Source of the DNA: Anaerolineales bacterium HSG25
Lineage (GTDB): Bacteria > Chloroflexota > Anaerolineae > 4572-78 > J111
Assembly: GCA_030377865.1 (NCBI GenBank)
Contig: JAUCGA010000034.1
Coordinates: 1 to 52,463 of the forward strand
Length of the DNA stretch: 52,463 bases
Direction: 5' to 3'
The notes below the pieces were generated by a model. That model was not told where the DNA came from. It was given only the letters and a program-made list of their open reading frames with translations, and searched no databases. A program made the position numbers and the translations under genes. Of the stretch, positions 24,328 to 33,301 are shown in pieces (position 1 is the stretch's first letter; the number at the start of each line of letters is the position of its first letter).

Positions 24328-27300
24328 TTACTCCACCCCAACCCCCAAACTCGGTCGGTCACCGTCATGATGTAACTCTAGTGGGGTATCAACCGGCGGG
24401 GTATCGCGACGCGAGGCCCCCGGCACGGTGATAATCAGCGGCCCATAGAGGTTGTTCTGCTCGTTGCGTTCCACTACTTCACCCAAACTACTGCCGCTCT
24501 CGGAGTATGAATCGACCAGCACATACAGATAATACTGCCCCGGCTCTCGGAAAGTATTGTTGATGGGATAGCCGCCGACGGTCTTGTCCCACGTGCCGAT
24601 GTTGTTGGGGATAAAGTTGCTATAGTTGTGAGTTGGGTCAAACGGGTCGTTAGGGATGAGGTTGGTCAGCAGGCGTTGCCCGTTGGGGGTGTCATAAGTG
24701 CGCCAGACCACGCCATGCGGCACTCGGCTGAGGCCAAAACTGCTCCAACTTTGGTTGACACGCGGCGTAATCGGCTCGGTCGAGAGGTACAGATCAATCC
24801 AAAATGAGCTAGGAGTCACGCTCCCATGACTGTTTTGCACCAATACCTCAATCACGACTGGTTGACCGGGAAATGGGCTTAAATCGGATACATCGACCTG
24901 CTCTACCCATAAATCAATCGGAGCGGGTTTAACAATTAGAGGTAGGTAGAACGCTCTATTAATCGGAGTATCCTCCACGGCTGAGGCAACATTGCCCAAA
25001 CTATCAATGATGGTGGCGATATTCCCAATCGAGGTTACATAGCTAGGCAGGTTGTGATTGATCGTCACCGCAAATCGCACCACCCCGCTCTCCCCACTGC
25101 TCAACGTTCCCACATTATACCGACAAACCGATTTCGCCACCGCGCCATGCATACAATCCCAACCCGACGAACTAGCCGTGGCATTAAAAGTGCTGTTAGC
25201 CGGAACAACCTCACTCAGCAAAACTTCACTCATACTGCTTGATCCATTGTTACTATACGAAAGTTCGTAGATCAGGGTACTACCCGATGAAACCGAAACA
25301 CCGTTATCTGTTTTGTTCAGACTTAACGTCGAATTATCATCACCAATCGGCGTATCCTCAACCGCGGTAGCTACGTTGCCCAAACTATCGACCAGCGTGG
25401 CGATATTCCCTATCGAGGTCACATTGCTGGACAAATTCTGATCGACCCTCACCGCAAATAGCGCTTGGTCGCTGGTTCCATTGCTTAATGTACCGATATT
25501 ATAAAGACAAATCGACTCTGGTTTTGCGCCATCCCTACACCCCCAACCAGACGAACTAGCTGTTTCATTAAAGGTACTGTTGGCGGGTACAATCTCACTC
25601 ATTAACACCCCACTGGCGCTTCCCGGCCCGTCGTTCCCATAAGTAATCTGATAAACAATGGTATCGCCGGGGTTTGCTGAAACATCATTGTCAGTTTTGG
25701 TTAGGCTTAAGCTGGGTGCGTTGGGGTTATTGATACTACTGGCAAAAACAGTACTGTTATCTGCCGGACTGATATCCGCGCCGTTCCGCTCATCATCGGC
25801 GATGGTGGCGCTGTTGGTGATAACTGTCACGTTGCCGGGTAAATTATCATCAACCTGTACAGTCATGGTCACAATTTGAGATGGCCCATTTGAAACCAAC
25901 AGACTCGGCACATCGTACCAATATTCAGAGCCAACTGGTCGCCAATTAGGAGTTCCCTCAACAAAACGGGTGTGATCAGGCAACGTATCCCGAATTGTCA
26001 CCCCCTGCGCGGTTACATTGCCGATGTTGGCAAAAATTAGGTTGTAGTTAATCTGTTCACCCGGACTAAAGGATTCATCCGATGCAGTTTTACGAATAGT
26101 TAGATTCGGGCCATTCATTGATGGAATAGTCGTGCCATCGGTAATCATGGTCGTAATCTGGCTATTATTGTCAATGATAATATCCTCAGGGCCATGCGTA
26201 CCATCATCGGCAATTTCGGCAATATTGTCGAACACGGTAAATACCGGCAAATCATCGTCAATTTTGACTTGAAAAATAACTGTATTACCCCCAAAGTTAA
26301 GTGTACCTATCTCATGCCGATATTTTCTAGTGCCGGGAACAGGTTGCCACAAATTCGGATCGCCCACATAAGTAGTGAATTGAGGCAAAGTTTCGGTGAT
26401 GACTACCCCAGTGGCGATGCTATTTGGTACTTGGTTGACATAAACCAAACCATAAGTAATCACCTCTCCGGCTTGGGCGTTGGGGTAAAACCCTTTAACG
26501 ACGGCCAAATCGGGCGGAATGACGACGGTAGTGACGAAGGTGGCAATGTCGCGCAGGGTAGGATCACTTTCTAACACGGCCAAAATGCCAGTAGTATCTC
26601 GATAACCAATCGTAGCTGTAGCAGGTATACTAACCGAAAAAATTACATCTTGACGTTCACCGCCGGCCAAGGATAAGGACATGGTTGGCGGATTGGCGAC
26701 AAATAAACCATTGGTCACCGTGATTAAGATTGTCTCATCGGTCGTGCCAGTGTTGATGACACTGAGGCTGTAAGTCAGCACACTACCGGGAGTTGCTTGT
26801 CCAAACCCCTCCTGTAACGAAGGCAGAAGAGTCACGCCCGGTACGGCTAAATCGAGGCGATGGGTGTCTTGATTGTCGCTCAAATCGGGGGAGATACCGT
26901 TGGTGCTACTATAATCAATAACCGCGGTATTGACGATCTCGTCGGTGCTGTTGGAGACAGCGGGATTAACTCGCACTGCAAAGTTGACGCTGGTTGAACT
27001 GTTGGCGGCCAAGTTGCCAAATCCATAGATACAGGTCGTACCGGCATTGATGCTCGGACAGTTCCAGCCAGATGAACTACCGGCTGAGTCCCATGTTGTA
27101 TTTTGGGGCACAACTTCGGTGATTGTGCCGGAGGTGGCATCTGCGGTGCTAGTATTGGTTATGTTTATGGTATAAATAATTTGTTCGGTGGGTAGGACAA
27201 TGGTACGGGTTGTGGTTTTGCTGATACTGAGCGCGGTCGGGCCGCGTATTCCAGTTGTTACAGGTTGCGGAGCTGGATTCATGGTGAAAGGCGGCGTACC

Positions 27301-28620
27301 GGGTAACGGTCGAATCTCATGGGTGCTATTTTCAATGACATCTCCATTCGCCAAATTATCATCGACTCGCACCACCAACTCCATGATCACGGTGTCACCG
27401 GAGTTGACCGGATCATTAATTACCCAAACCGCTATATCCAAAGAGGTGTCAAAATAGGCCGAATTATTATTATTCTGCCAAGAACCGATAAACCGATGGC
27501 TATCATAGCTGGTATTGTCTGGAACAACATCGGACACAAACAGCCCGACCACATTACTACCGGAGGTTGGATCGTTGGTCAAAGTCAGCTGATAAGTCAA
27601 CAAAGCACCCACGTTGACCTCTGGGGTGGGCGAGGCGGTTTTTTGCAGGATGATATTGACAGGCGCAAAAATCGTAATATCGACTGGATCACCACATGTT
27701 TGGCCCGGTACATATCCACCCGATACACAGTAGGTACTGTTGGTGATTAGATCGTTATTGTTTAAGCCAGCGTCCACCTGCACCGTAAAATCAACCGTGA
27801 CCGACTGATTCACATTCAGCACTTGGTTAAAATCCCATGTGACGGTGTTATTTACCTGAGTCCCACTGTCTGATGCCGAAACAAAACTGGTATTGTTGGG
27901 TAACTGCTCGGTGATTTGAAACGAGCCAAACGTCGGCACTGACCCCGTATTTCGGACAGTAATTTGATAGGTAATCTGGTCGCCCGATTGGGCGGTATTC
28001 ATATTGGCCGATTTGCTAATCGTCCATTCAGGTGCGTTGACGAGAGTCTGCACGTTGAAGGGTTGGCTAATATTGACATTCGGTATGCCGCCGGTCAGCG
28101 TCACCAGATCGTTGACCAGAGTCGCCTGATCGGTAGTGGTGGGAACGACACTGTAGGTGAACTTAACCACATCATTGGGTGACAACTGCCGATTCGGCAA
28201 TAGGGTATGAACAGAAACCCCTTGGCTCAGACAGATATAGTTATTTTCAGCCCAATCGACTGAATCGTTGGTTGAGCTAGAATTTACACAACTCGTTCCG
28301 GCGGGTAAAACATTCCGTAACACCATTAGGTCGGTGATTGTGCTGGTGTAGGTAATTGGCCCATTTTGTAAGGTGATGAGGTAGGTTATTTCGTTATCGG
28401 GCATGGTCGGGTTTTGGTTGACCACACTGAGATCGGCTGTTTTGGTAATAGTGATTCCAGTTTGAGCATGAGCAATCTCTGCCATAAAGGGAAAAGAGCG
28501 GTTGGTGGTCGATAAGGATATAGTGGAGATGGTAAAAGCAGTCCCCATTATCAACATAATCAGAGACACCAAAGCGAGTAGTCTGCGGGGTATCATAAAA
28601 GCATCATCTTTCGATTGCAT
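24328..28620 (-). CDS. Giant secreted DUF11-repeat protein with C-terminal CARDB-like domain
   Basis: The 1430-aa exoprotein starts at an ATG preceded by AAGGAG at ideal spacing. A positively charged N-region and hydrophobic core (RRLLALVSLIMLIMGTAFTI) form a signal peptide. About nine DUF11 (conserved-repeat 53) beta-sandwich modules follow, each beginning with a variant of 'L-x-I-x-K-T-A-x...PGDxIxYxIxxxNxG', for example WTISKSANMNTAQSGDQITY and LSLTKTDNDVSANPGDTIVY. The last two modules are very alike, sharing PANSTF-x-TASSSGW and VTSIGNIAT, which suggests recent tandem duplication. Then come a YLPLIVKP motif typical of Chloroflexota exoproteins and a CARDB-like domain (PIDLWVEQVDVSDLSPFPGQ). 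No LPXTG or membrane anchor is visible at the C-terminus. The role is probably in the cell surface or sheath; this is inference. Confidence 0.88.
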   Translation of the reverse strand: MQSKDDAFMIPRRLLALVSLIMLIMGTAFTISTISLSTTNRSFPFMAEIAHAQTGITITKTADLSVVNQNPTMPDNEITYLITLQNGPITYTSTITDLMVLRNVLPAGTSCVNSSSTNDSVDWAENNYICLSQGVSVHTLLPNRQLSPNDVVKFTYSVVPTTTDQATLVNDLVTLTGGIPNVNISQPFNVQTLVNAPEWTISKSANMNTAQSGDQITYQITVRNTGSVPTFGSFQITEQLPNNTSFVSASDSGTQVNNTVTWDFNQVLNVNQSVTVDFTVQVDAGLNNNDLITNSTYCVSGGYVPGQTCGDPVDITIFAPVNIILQKTASPTPEVNVGALLTYQLTLTNDPTSGSNVVGLFVSDVVPDNTSYDSHRFIGSWQNNNNSAYFDTSLDIAVWVINDPVNSGDTVIMELVVRVDDNLANGDVIENSTHEIRPLPGTPPFTMNPAPQPVTTGIRGPTALSISKTTTRTIVLPTEQIIYTINITNTSTADATSGTITEVVPQNTTWDSAGSSSGWNCPSINAGTTCIYGFGNLAANSSTSVNFAVRVNPAVSNSTDEIVNTAVIDYSSTNGISPDLSDNQDTHRLDLAVPGVTLLPSLQEGFGQATPGSVLTYSLSVINTGTTDETILITVTNGLFVANPPTMSLSLAGGERQDVIFSVSIPATATIGYRDTTGILAVLESDPTLRDIATFVTTVVIPPDLAVVKGFYPNAQAGEVITYGLVYVNQVPNSIATGVVITETLPQFTTYVGDPNLWQPVPGTRKYRHEIGTLNFGGNTVIFQVKIDDDLPVFTVFDNIAEIADDGTHGPEDIIIDNNSQITTMITDGTTIPSMNGPNLTIRKTASDESFSPGEQINYNLIFANIGNVTAQGVTIRDTLPDHTRFVEGTPNWRPVGSEYWYDVPSLLVSNGPSQIVTMTVQVDDNLPGNVTVITNSATIADDERNGADISPADNSTVFASSINNPNAPSLSLTKTDNDVSANPGDTIVYQITYGNDGPGSASGVLMSEIVPANSTFNETASSSGWGCRDGAKPESICLYNIGTLSNGTSDQALFAVRVDQNLSSNVTSIGNIATLVDSLGNVATAVEDTPIGDDNSTLSLNKTDNGVSVSSGSTLIYELSYSNNGSSSMSEVLLSEVVPANSTFNATASSSGWDCMHGAVAKSVCRYNVGTLSSGESGVVRFAVTINHNLPSYVTSIGNIATIIDSLGNVASAVEDTPINRAFYLPLIVKPAPIDLWVEQVDVSDLSPFPGQPVVIEVLVQNSHGSVTPSSFWIDLYLSTEPITPRVNQSWSSFGLSRVPHGVVWRTYDTPNGQRLLTNLIPNDPFDPTHNYSNFIPNNIGTWDKTVGGYPINNTFREPGQYYLYVLVDSYSESGSSLGEVVERNEQNNLYGPLIITVPGASRRDTPPVDTPLELHHDGDRPSLGVGVE

Positions 28621-28994
28621 ATCTATTACTCCTTCTATAAGTTAATCAACATATCGCCTCCATCCTATCATTTGCTCAGAGTAGGAGCAACAACAACAAC
28701 CCTGATGTACCATGCGTAAAACTATGGACGTTGTTTTGCGTGTTAGCCTTGAGGATGATATAATTTCCGACCTTGTTACCCGACATCCAAGGAACAAAGA
28801 TAAGTTCTTAGCCACGAATTACACGGATTTTGTCTTAATTCATGGTGAAAATCTCTATTCCACAGTTTGTGTGCGTCCCATCTAAAAAATTATACTCTCA
28901 CTAAATTATAAAACTGATTTAGACTAAGGTATAATCAGGAGACTTTGGGATTTGATATTATGGTCGAATCTTTTCATTTTTGACAGGGCAATCA
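28621..28994. other. Intergenic gap between divergent genes
   Basis: The gap contains the upstream regions of the DUF11 gene (minus) and the RelA/SpoT-like gene (plus). Positions 28808-28850 hold part of the 'CCACGAATTACACGGATTTT' repeat, better preserved at 52220-52300. No gene or RNA is recognised. Confidence 0.45.
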
Positions 28995-29744
28995 ATGATA
29001 ACAGAATTAAATACTATTTTAAGAGTGTTGCCATACCAAATAACTCCCCATTTTATTGACAAAATTAAACTTATGGATAAGTCAGTGTCAGCAGATATAG
29101 ACTTAAAAACTCATAGTAATCACCTTCAAAAACAGGTTTTGGAACAGTGTAAAGAACTCTCCGATTCGAGAGAGTTTAGCGATATGGAATGGGCGAGTAC
29201 ACGAGATTTAGAGGTTTTAACTGACCGTACCGTTGGTGAAACGCTATCGACTGAAACAGAACTTCATATCAGAGCTATTCTGCAAGGTTTTGATATTGAG
29301 ATAACCTGTGGAGGTCTCAAATCTGAATCAAGTATTGAGCGAAAGATAGAACGGCACGAAGTTGAAGATAGGCGCTTTGTGTTTGACTACATTAGATTTC
29401 GGGTGGTTGCGCCTTCTTTGAGAGACGTGGAAGCTATTGGTAAGGTGTTGCGTAACAACAGTTTACCTCACATTGTTCGTTTTCGTAACCATTACACTCG
29501 ACCAGCTGATGGATTAGGTGAACATTACCGAGCGCTGAGTTATACCTTTTCCACAAGCCACGATTATTCTGTAGAAATCCAAATATTGACTCTGAATAAC
29601 CATATAAAATCATTTTTGACCCACCCTTTTGTTGTTGCCAAGAATCGAGAATTTCCTACGCCAGCGTCAAAACAATGGTTTATTAATTTTTTATGGAAGG
29701 TGAACATTGTAGACTTTCGAAAATTTTTGGCTATTGAGGGGTAA
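28995..29744 (+). CDS. Stand-alone RelA/SpoT-domain protein (putative (p)ppGpp or pyrophosphate synthetase-like)
   Basis: The 249-aa protein starts at the ATG preceded by AGGG; a TTG at 28980 adds five residues. The region at ~105-215 resembles a RelA/SpoT synthetase core. GGLKSESSIERKI matches the ATP-binding Lys/Ser strand, FVFDYIRFRVVA matches the metal Asp segment, and HYRALSYTF matches the GYRSLHY guanosine-stacking motif with its Tyr kept. YSVEIQILTLNNH matches the EVQIRT motif (Glu kept, Arg changed to Leu). No hydrolase, TGS or ACT domain is present, so it is a small synthetase or a toxic SAS-type enzyme. No antitoxin-like neighbour was seen. The fit is by motif only. Confidence 0.68.
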   Translation: MITELNTILRVLPYQITPHFIDKIKLMDKSVSADIDLKTHSNHLQKQVLEQCKELSDSREFSDMEWASTRDLEVLTDRTVGETLSTETELHIRAILQGFDIEITCGGLKSESSIERKIERHEVEDRRFVFDYIRFRVVAPSLRDVEAIGKVLRNNSLPHIVRFRNHYTRPADGLGEHYRALSYTFSTSHDYSVEIQILTLNNHIKSFLTHPFVVAKNREFPTPASKQWFINFLWKVNIVDFRKFLAIEG

Positions 29745-29767
29745 GTCAGCCTTACATTCCTAAACGT

Positions 29768-29805
29768 AAAGAAGCCTGTTGCTCATACAAGCAACAGGCT
29801 TCTTT
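29768..29805. terminator. Bidirectional terminator between the RelA/SpoT-like gene and sigA
   Basis: A perfect 15-bp stem AAAGAAGCCTGTTGC/GCAACAGGCTTCTTT with an 8-nt loop carries A/T runs at both ends. It serves two converging genes. Confidence 0.92.
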
Positions 29806-29845
29806 AGTATTAGTACGTGTTTTAGCGTATCAGCATATTATCAAA

Positions 29846-31000
29846 CTAATCTAAAAAATCGCGCAAGCGACGACTACGCCGAGGATGACGGAGTTTACTG
29901 AGCGCTTTAGCTTCGATTTGTCGGATTCGTTCGCGGGTCACACCAAATTTTTGCCCCACCTCTTCTAAGGTGTAGGCGCGACCATCATACAAACCAAACC
30001 GGAGTTGTAACACGCGGCTTTCGCGGGCGCTAAGAGAGCCTAACACGTCGTCAATCCGCTCGCTTAATACATTGTGGATAGCCGTATCGTTGGGCGCAGG
30101 GTTGCTATGATCTTCGATAAAATCACCTAAAGTGTTATCCTGATCTTCACCTAACTCCATCTCTAATGATAAGGGGAATTGGGAGGCTTGTCGGATTCGC
30201 TCTAACAAACGCATGGTAACACCCATCTCAGCGGCAATTTCGGCCTCACTTGGCTCTTTGCCGTTCCGTTGCACAAGTTCGCGCGACACTCGCGACAGTT
30301 GGGTGATTCGCTCGCCCATATGCACTGGAATCCGGATGGTACGTCCTTGGTCAGCTAACGCTCGGCTGACGGCTTGCCGAATCCACCAAGTGGCATAAGT
30401 GCTAAACTTAAACCCACGTTGATATTCAAACTTTTCCACAGCTCGAATCAGGCCAATATTACCTTCCTGAATCAAATCCATAAAGGATACGCCATGCCCT
30501 AAATATTTTTTGGCGATACTAACCACCAACCGAAAATTCGATTCGATCAATTTACAACGAGCCGCTTGTCCCAATCGAACTTGGAGCAAGATTGCATCCT
30601 GACACGACTCGTCACTCTCATTGAGTAACAGCATAGCCGCTTTTCCAGCCTCAATCGCCTTTGCCAATTCAACCTCTTCCTTACCTTTTAGCAACGGAAT
30701 CCGACTAATCTCTTTCAGATATAAGGCTACAGAATCATCAACATCAAGGTCAGAACCGGTACTTTTACGTTTTACAGGTGTCTCCTCGGTGTTATCTTGA
30801 TCATCGGCATCTGAGCTATCATCGACCTCATCATCAGCAGAATCATCCTCTTCATAGGTTGTCGTAAATCCATTATTGCCATTAGTTGAACTAGATTTCC
30901 CATTAGTAAACGTATTAGGGCTGTAATCATCGCCCTGTTTTTTCTGGATAAACTTGTTTAAGGGATTTGTTGTTTCAAGGTAGGTATGATCAGTGAGCAT
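29846..31000 (-). CDS. sigA: Principal RNA polymerase sigma factor (RpoD/SigA family)
   Basis: The 384-aa sigma-70 protein has a low-complexity acidic N-terminus (~40-75) in place of region 1.1. Region 1.2 is [20 protein letters not shown]. Region 2 includes [40 protein letters not shown] and [20 protein letters not shown]. Region 3 is [10 protein letters not shown]..., and region 4.2 is the helix-turn-helix [20 protein letters not shown]. All core-binding and -10/-35 recognition residues look intact, consistent with the TTGACA-N17-TATACT promoters seen in this window. The ATG at 31000 follows an excellent AAGGAGGAG ribosome-binding site. Confidence 0.95.
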   Translation of the reverse strand: MLTDHTYLETTNPLNKFIQKKQGDDYSPNTFTNGKSSSTNGNNGFTTTYEEDDSADDEVDDSSDADDQDNTEETPVKRKSTGSDLDVDDSVALYLKEISRIPLLKGKEEVELAKAIEAGKAAMLLLNESDESCQDAILLQVRLGQAARCKLIESNFRLVVSIAKKYLGHGVSFMDLIQEGNIGLIRAVEKFEYQRGFKFSTYATWWIRQAVSRALADQGRTIRIPVHMGERITQLSRVSRELVQRNGKEPSEAEIAAEMGVTMRLLERIRQASQFPLSLEMELGEDQDNTLGDFIEDHSNPAPNDTAIHNVLSERIDDVLGSLSARESRVLQLRFGLYDGRAYTLEEVGQKFGVTRERIRQIEAKALSKLRHPRRSRRLRDFLD

Positions 31001-31174
31001 ATCTCCTCCTTACTCGACTTTGGTTGGCAACTCGGCTTTCATTGGCATAGTTACCATAAAGAGTTTGTAAATTACAATTTTTAATAGTGGGCACATATTC
31101 TACGATACATCTTCAAGGAAACCTGTTCTCCATTGAAGGCCAACTGATGGTGATGAATAATTATACCTGCGCTC

Positions 31175-31273
31175 TAGATGTTCAGATAAACATTTTCAGC
31201 CGTTACCTTCCCGCAAGTTTAGAACTTGCGGGAAGGTTGGTCTTGAATTGAAAAGCATTATCTGAAAGACTGT
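31175..31273. repeat. ~99-bp 'CCCGCAAGTT' palindromic element, copy 1
   Basis: Inverted ends TTCAGATAAACATTTTCA and GAAAAGCATTATCTGAAAG enclose the hairpin CTTCCCGCAAGTT/AACTTGCGGGAAG. Copy 2 is nested in another element at 39126-39224. Confidence 0.8.
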
Positions 31274-31361
31274 CTAAGAATTATCCATGTAACAATCGGT
31301 TTTGTATGCGATTTTTAACGTATAAATATTAAGACATAAAAAGATGAGACTCGAAACCGAA

Positions 31362-31442
31362 TATTATGTCAACATCATTATGTCAAGTAGTATAACACAC
31401 TATTGAGTTACATACAATTATTGAATCTTAAAATTATGTCAA
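31362..31442 (-). promoter_or_regulatory. Three TTGACATAAT boxes upstream of sigA
   Basis: On the minus strand TTGACATAAT occurs three times (near 31371, 31385 and 31442). Each includes a consensus -35 hexamer. Suitable -10 elements 17 nt further on are weak, so this may be a promoter cluster or a repeated operator. The surrounding 31.3-31.67 kb region is AT-rich and otherwise gene-free. Confidence 0.35.
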
Positions 31443-31678
31443 GTTGACAGATTCAACAGATCATGTTAGCCAATATCTATAAATTTCAAGGTCAAATAGG
31501 ATGCGCTTATAGAACTCTCAAGAAAGAAGCTTAGAGCTGTTATAGCCCCTAACTAAAGAGGTTTTCACCAATAAAATAGCAGGTATCAGCATATACAACG
31601 TTAAGTAATGTTGACAATGATCATGGTTATGGGCGACAGTTTTATCAGGTAGAATTTTAATGAAATTAAAATAGGGGG

Positions 31679-31734
31679 TTGACAAATAGTTTATTGTTTA
31701 GTATACTGTTTCACGCAATACGGAAACGCTTCCG
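31679..31734 (+). promoter_or_regulatory. Promoter-operator unit 1 of the sugar ABC operon
   Basis: TTGACA (31679-31684), a 17-nt spacer and TATACT (31702-31707) form a near-consensus promoter. A LacI-family-type operator CGGAAACGCTTCCG (31721-31734) lies a few nt downstream of the predicted start, where a repressor would block transcription. Confidence 0.85.
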
Positions 31735-31766
31735 AGTAGGAGGTTTTAGGACTACGAAACAAAGGA

Positions 31767-31822
31767 TTGACAAACTCTTGATAGTTTAGTATACTGTACC
31801 TGCTCACACGGAAACGCTTCCG
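31767..31822 (+). promoter_or_regulatory. Promoter-operator unit 2 of the sugar ABC operon
   Basis: This is a second copy of the same layout exactly 88 bp downstream: TTGACA (31767-31772), 17 nt, TATACT (31790-31795) and CGGAAACGCTTCCG (31809-31822). Spacings within the unit are identical to unit 1, while the intervening sequence differs. Confidence 0.85.
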
Positions 31823-31897
31823 TATAATTTTTCACTATTTAACTGTTAGAAGTTTAATTTTGTAGCACCCTATTATGAGGAGATAAGGGATATAACT

Positions 31898-33193
31898 ATG
31901 AGAAAGCAAATTTTAATCTTGTCTGTTTTATTGTTAGCTGTAATGATGATTGCCGCTCAATGTGGTGGAGGTGAGGCTCCAGCACCAGAAAAAGAGGCTC
32001 CAGCACCCGCCGCCGAAGAAAAAGCTGAAGAAGCCGCTCCAGCCGCCGAGGAAATGACGATTACGGTTTGGACAAAAGAAGGTGAAGCAGATGGTGGCTT
32101 ACCATTTCTTCAATCAATCGCTGATGCTTACACCGCAGAAAATCCAAACGTAACCCTCGAGATTGTCAATAAAGATGTTGAAGTTCTCCGAGAAGATTTC
32201 CAAACAGCCGCTTTAGCCGGTAACTCACCCGACCTACTATTCACCGTCAGTGACCATGCTGGCCCCTTCACAATTGCCGAGTTGATTCAGCCGGTCGAAG
32301 GGTTAGCCGATTTAGGCCAATATGTCGATAGTGCTGTGGCCGCTGTCAAATTAGATGGCAAAACATGGGGCGTACCAGCCAGTAACGGTAACCACTTAAT
32401 GTTGCTCTATAACAAAGACTTGGTTCCTGAACCACCTGCTAATACTGATGAACTGATTGCCATGGCCGCTGACCTCAAAGGCCAAGATATTATTCCGTTA
32501 GTTTTCAACCAAACTGAGCCATTCTGGATGGTGCCTTGGTTAGGCGGTTTTGGTGGTTCCGTGTTTGCTGACGACGGTGTTACCCCGACCTTGAACACTC
32601 CCGAAATGGCCGCTACCCTGCAATTTATGCACGACATTAAATTTGCCGAAGAACTGATCCCCGCAGAAAGTGACTATGATGGTTCTGACACCCTCTTCAA
32701 AGAAGGTAAAGCGGCTATGATTATTAACGGTGACTGGAGTGTTGGTGGTTATACCGATACATTAGGCGACAAACTGGGTATCGCTCGAATTCCACAAGTA
32801 TCTGCCACAGGCAACTGGCCTGCTCCGTATACAGCCGGAACCTTCTTCATGTTCCCAGCCGAACTGAGTGGCGCAAAACTAGATACCGCCAAAGATTTTG
32901 TCAGCTTTGTAACTAACGAAGAAAACCAAGTTAAAATGGTTGAAGAACTGAACCGTTTACCAGCCTTAAAAGTAGCTCTGGATGATCCAGCCGTTACCGA
33001 AAATGATCTGTTAAAAGGTTCTGCCGACCAAATGGTTGTTGGTGTCCCAATGCCTACCGTATTAGAAATGCGCTGTAACTGGGACTCGATGAAACCAGAA
33101 CTACTCGCCATTTTATCCGACACAAAAGCTCCTGAAGATGCCGCCGCCGCCATGCAAACAGCGGCAGACAACTGCCTCTTAACGCTCGAATAA
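31898..33193 (+). CDS. Carbohydrate ABC transporter substrate-binding lipoprotein (MalE-like, family 1)
   Basis: The 431-aa lipoprotein has a signal peptide ending in the lipobox IAAQC (Cys ~22). It is followed by an Ala/Pro/Glu-rich tether (~25-52) that would hold the receptor away from the membrane. The receptor domain begins MTITVWTKEGEADGGLPFLQ and has the family pattern LAGNSPDLLFTVSDHAGPF, GKTWGVPASNGNHLMLLYNK and FKEGKAAMIINGDWSVGGY. The last is typical of maltose/oligosaccharide receptors. It is first in an operon with two permeases and is under LacI-type operators. No ATPase gene is present, so a shared MsmK/MalK-type ATPase elsewhere is expected. The exact sugar is not inferable. 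Confidence 0.92.
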   Translation: MRKQILILSVLLLAVMMIAAQCGGGEAPAPEKEAPAPAAEEKAEEAAPAAEEMTITVWTKEGEADGGLPFLQSIADAYTAENPNVTLEIVNKDVEVLREDFQTAALAGNSPDLLFTVSDHAGPFTIAELIQPVEGLADLGQYVDSAVAAVKLDGKTWGVPASNGNHLMLLYNKDLVPEPPANTDELIAMAADLKGQDIIPLVFNQTEPFWMVPWLGGFGGSVFADDGVTPTLNTPEMAATLQFMHDIKFAEELIPAESDYDGSDTLFKEGKAAMIINGDWSVGGYTDTLGDKLGIARIPQVSATGNWPAPYTAGTFFMFPAELSGAKLDTAKDFVSFVTNEENQVKMVEELNRLPALKVALDDPAVTENDLLKGSADQMVVGVPMPTVLEMRCNWDSMKPELLAILSDTKAPEDAAAAMQTAADNCLLTLE

Positions 33194-33200
33194 ACTCACT

Positions 33201-33240
33201 AAAAAGGCCAAGAACAAACAATCGTTCTTGGCCTTTTTTA
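33201..33240 (+). terminator. Intra-operon terminator after the sugar-binding protein gene
   Basis: A 10-bp stem GGCCAAGAAC/GTTCTTGGCC with an 8-nt loop is followed by six T. Sitting between binding protein and permease genes, it probably lets most transcripts stop early, so the receptor is made in excess. Confidence 0.88.
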
Positions 33241-33301
33241 TAAGATTGCAGTTCTTCAGACAAGCCAGTTTTTACTAAGTGTTCAGGAGAAGAATAAGTA
33301 A

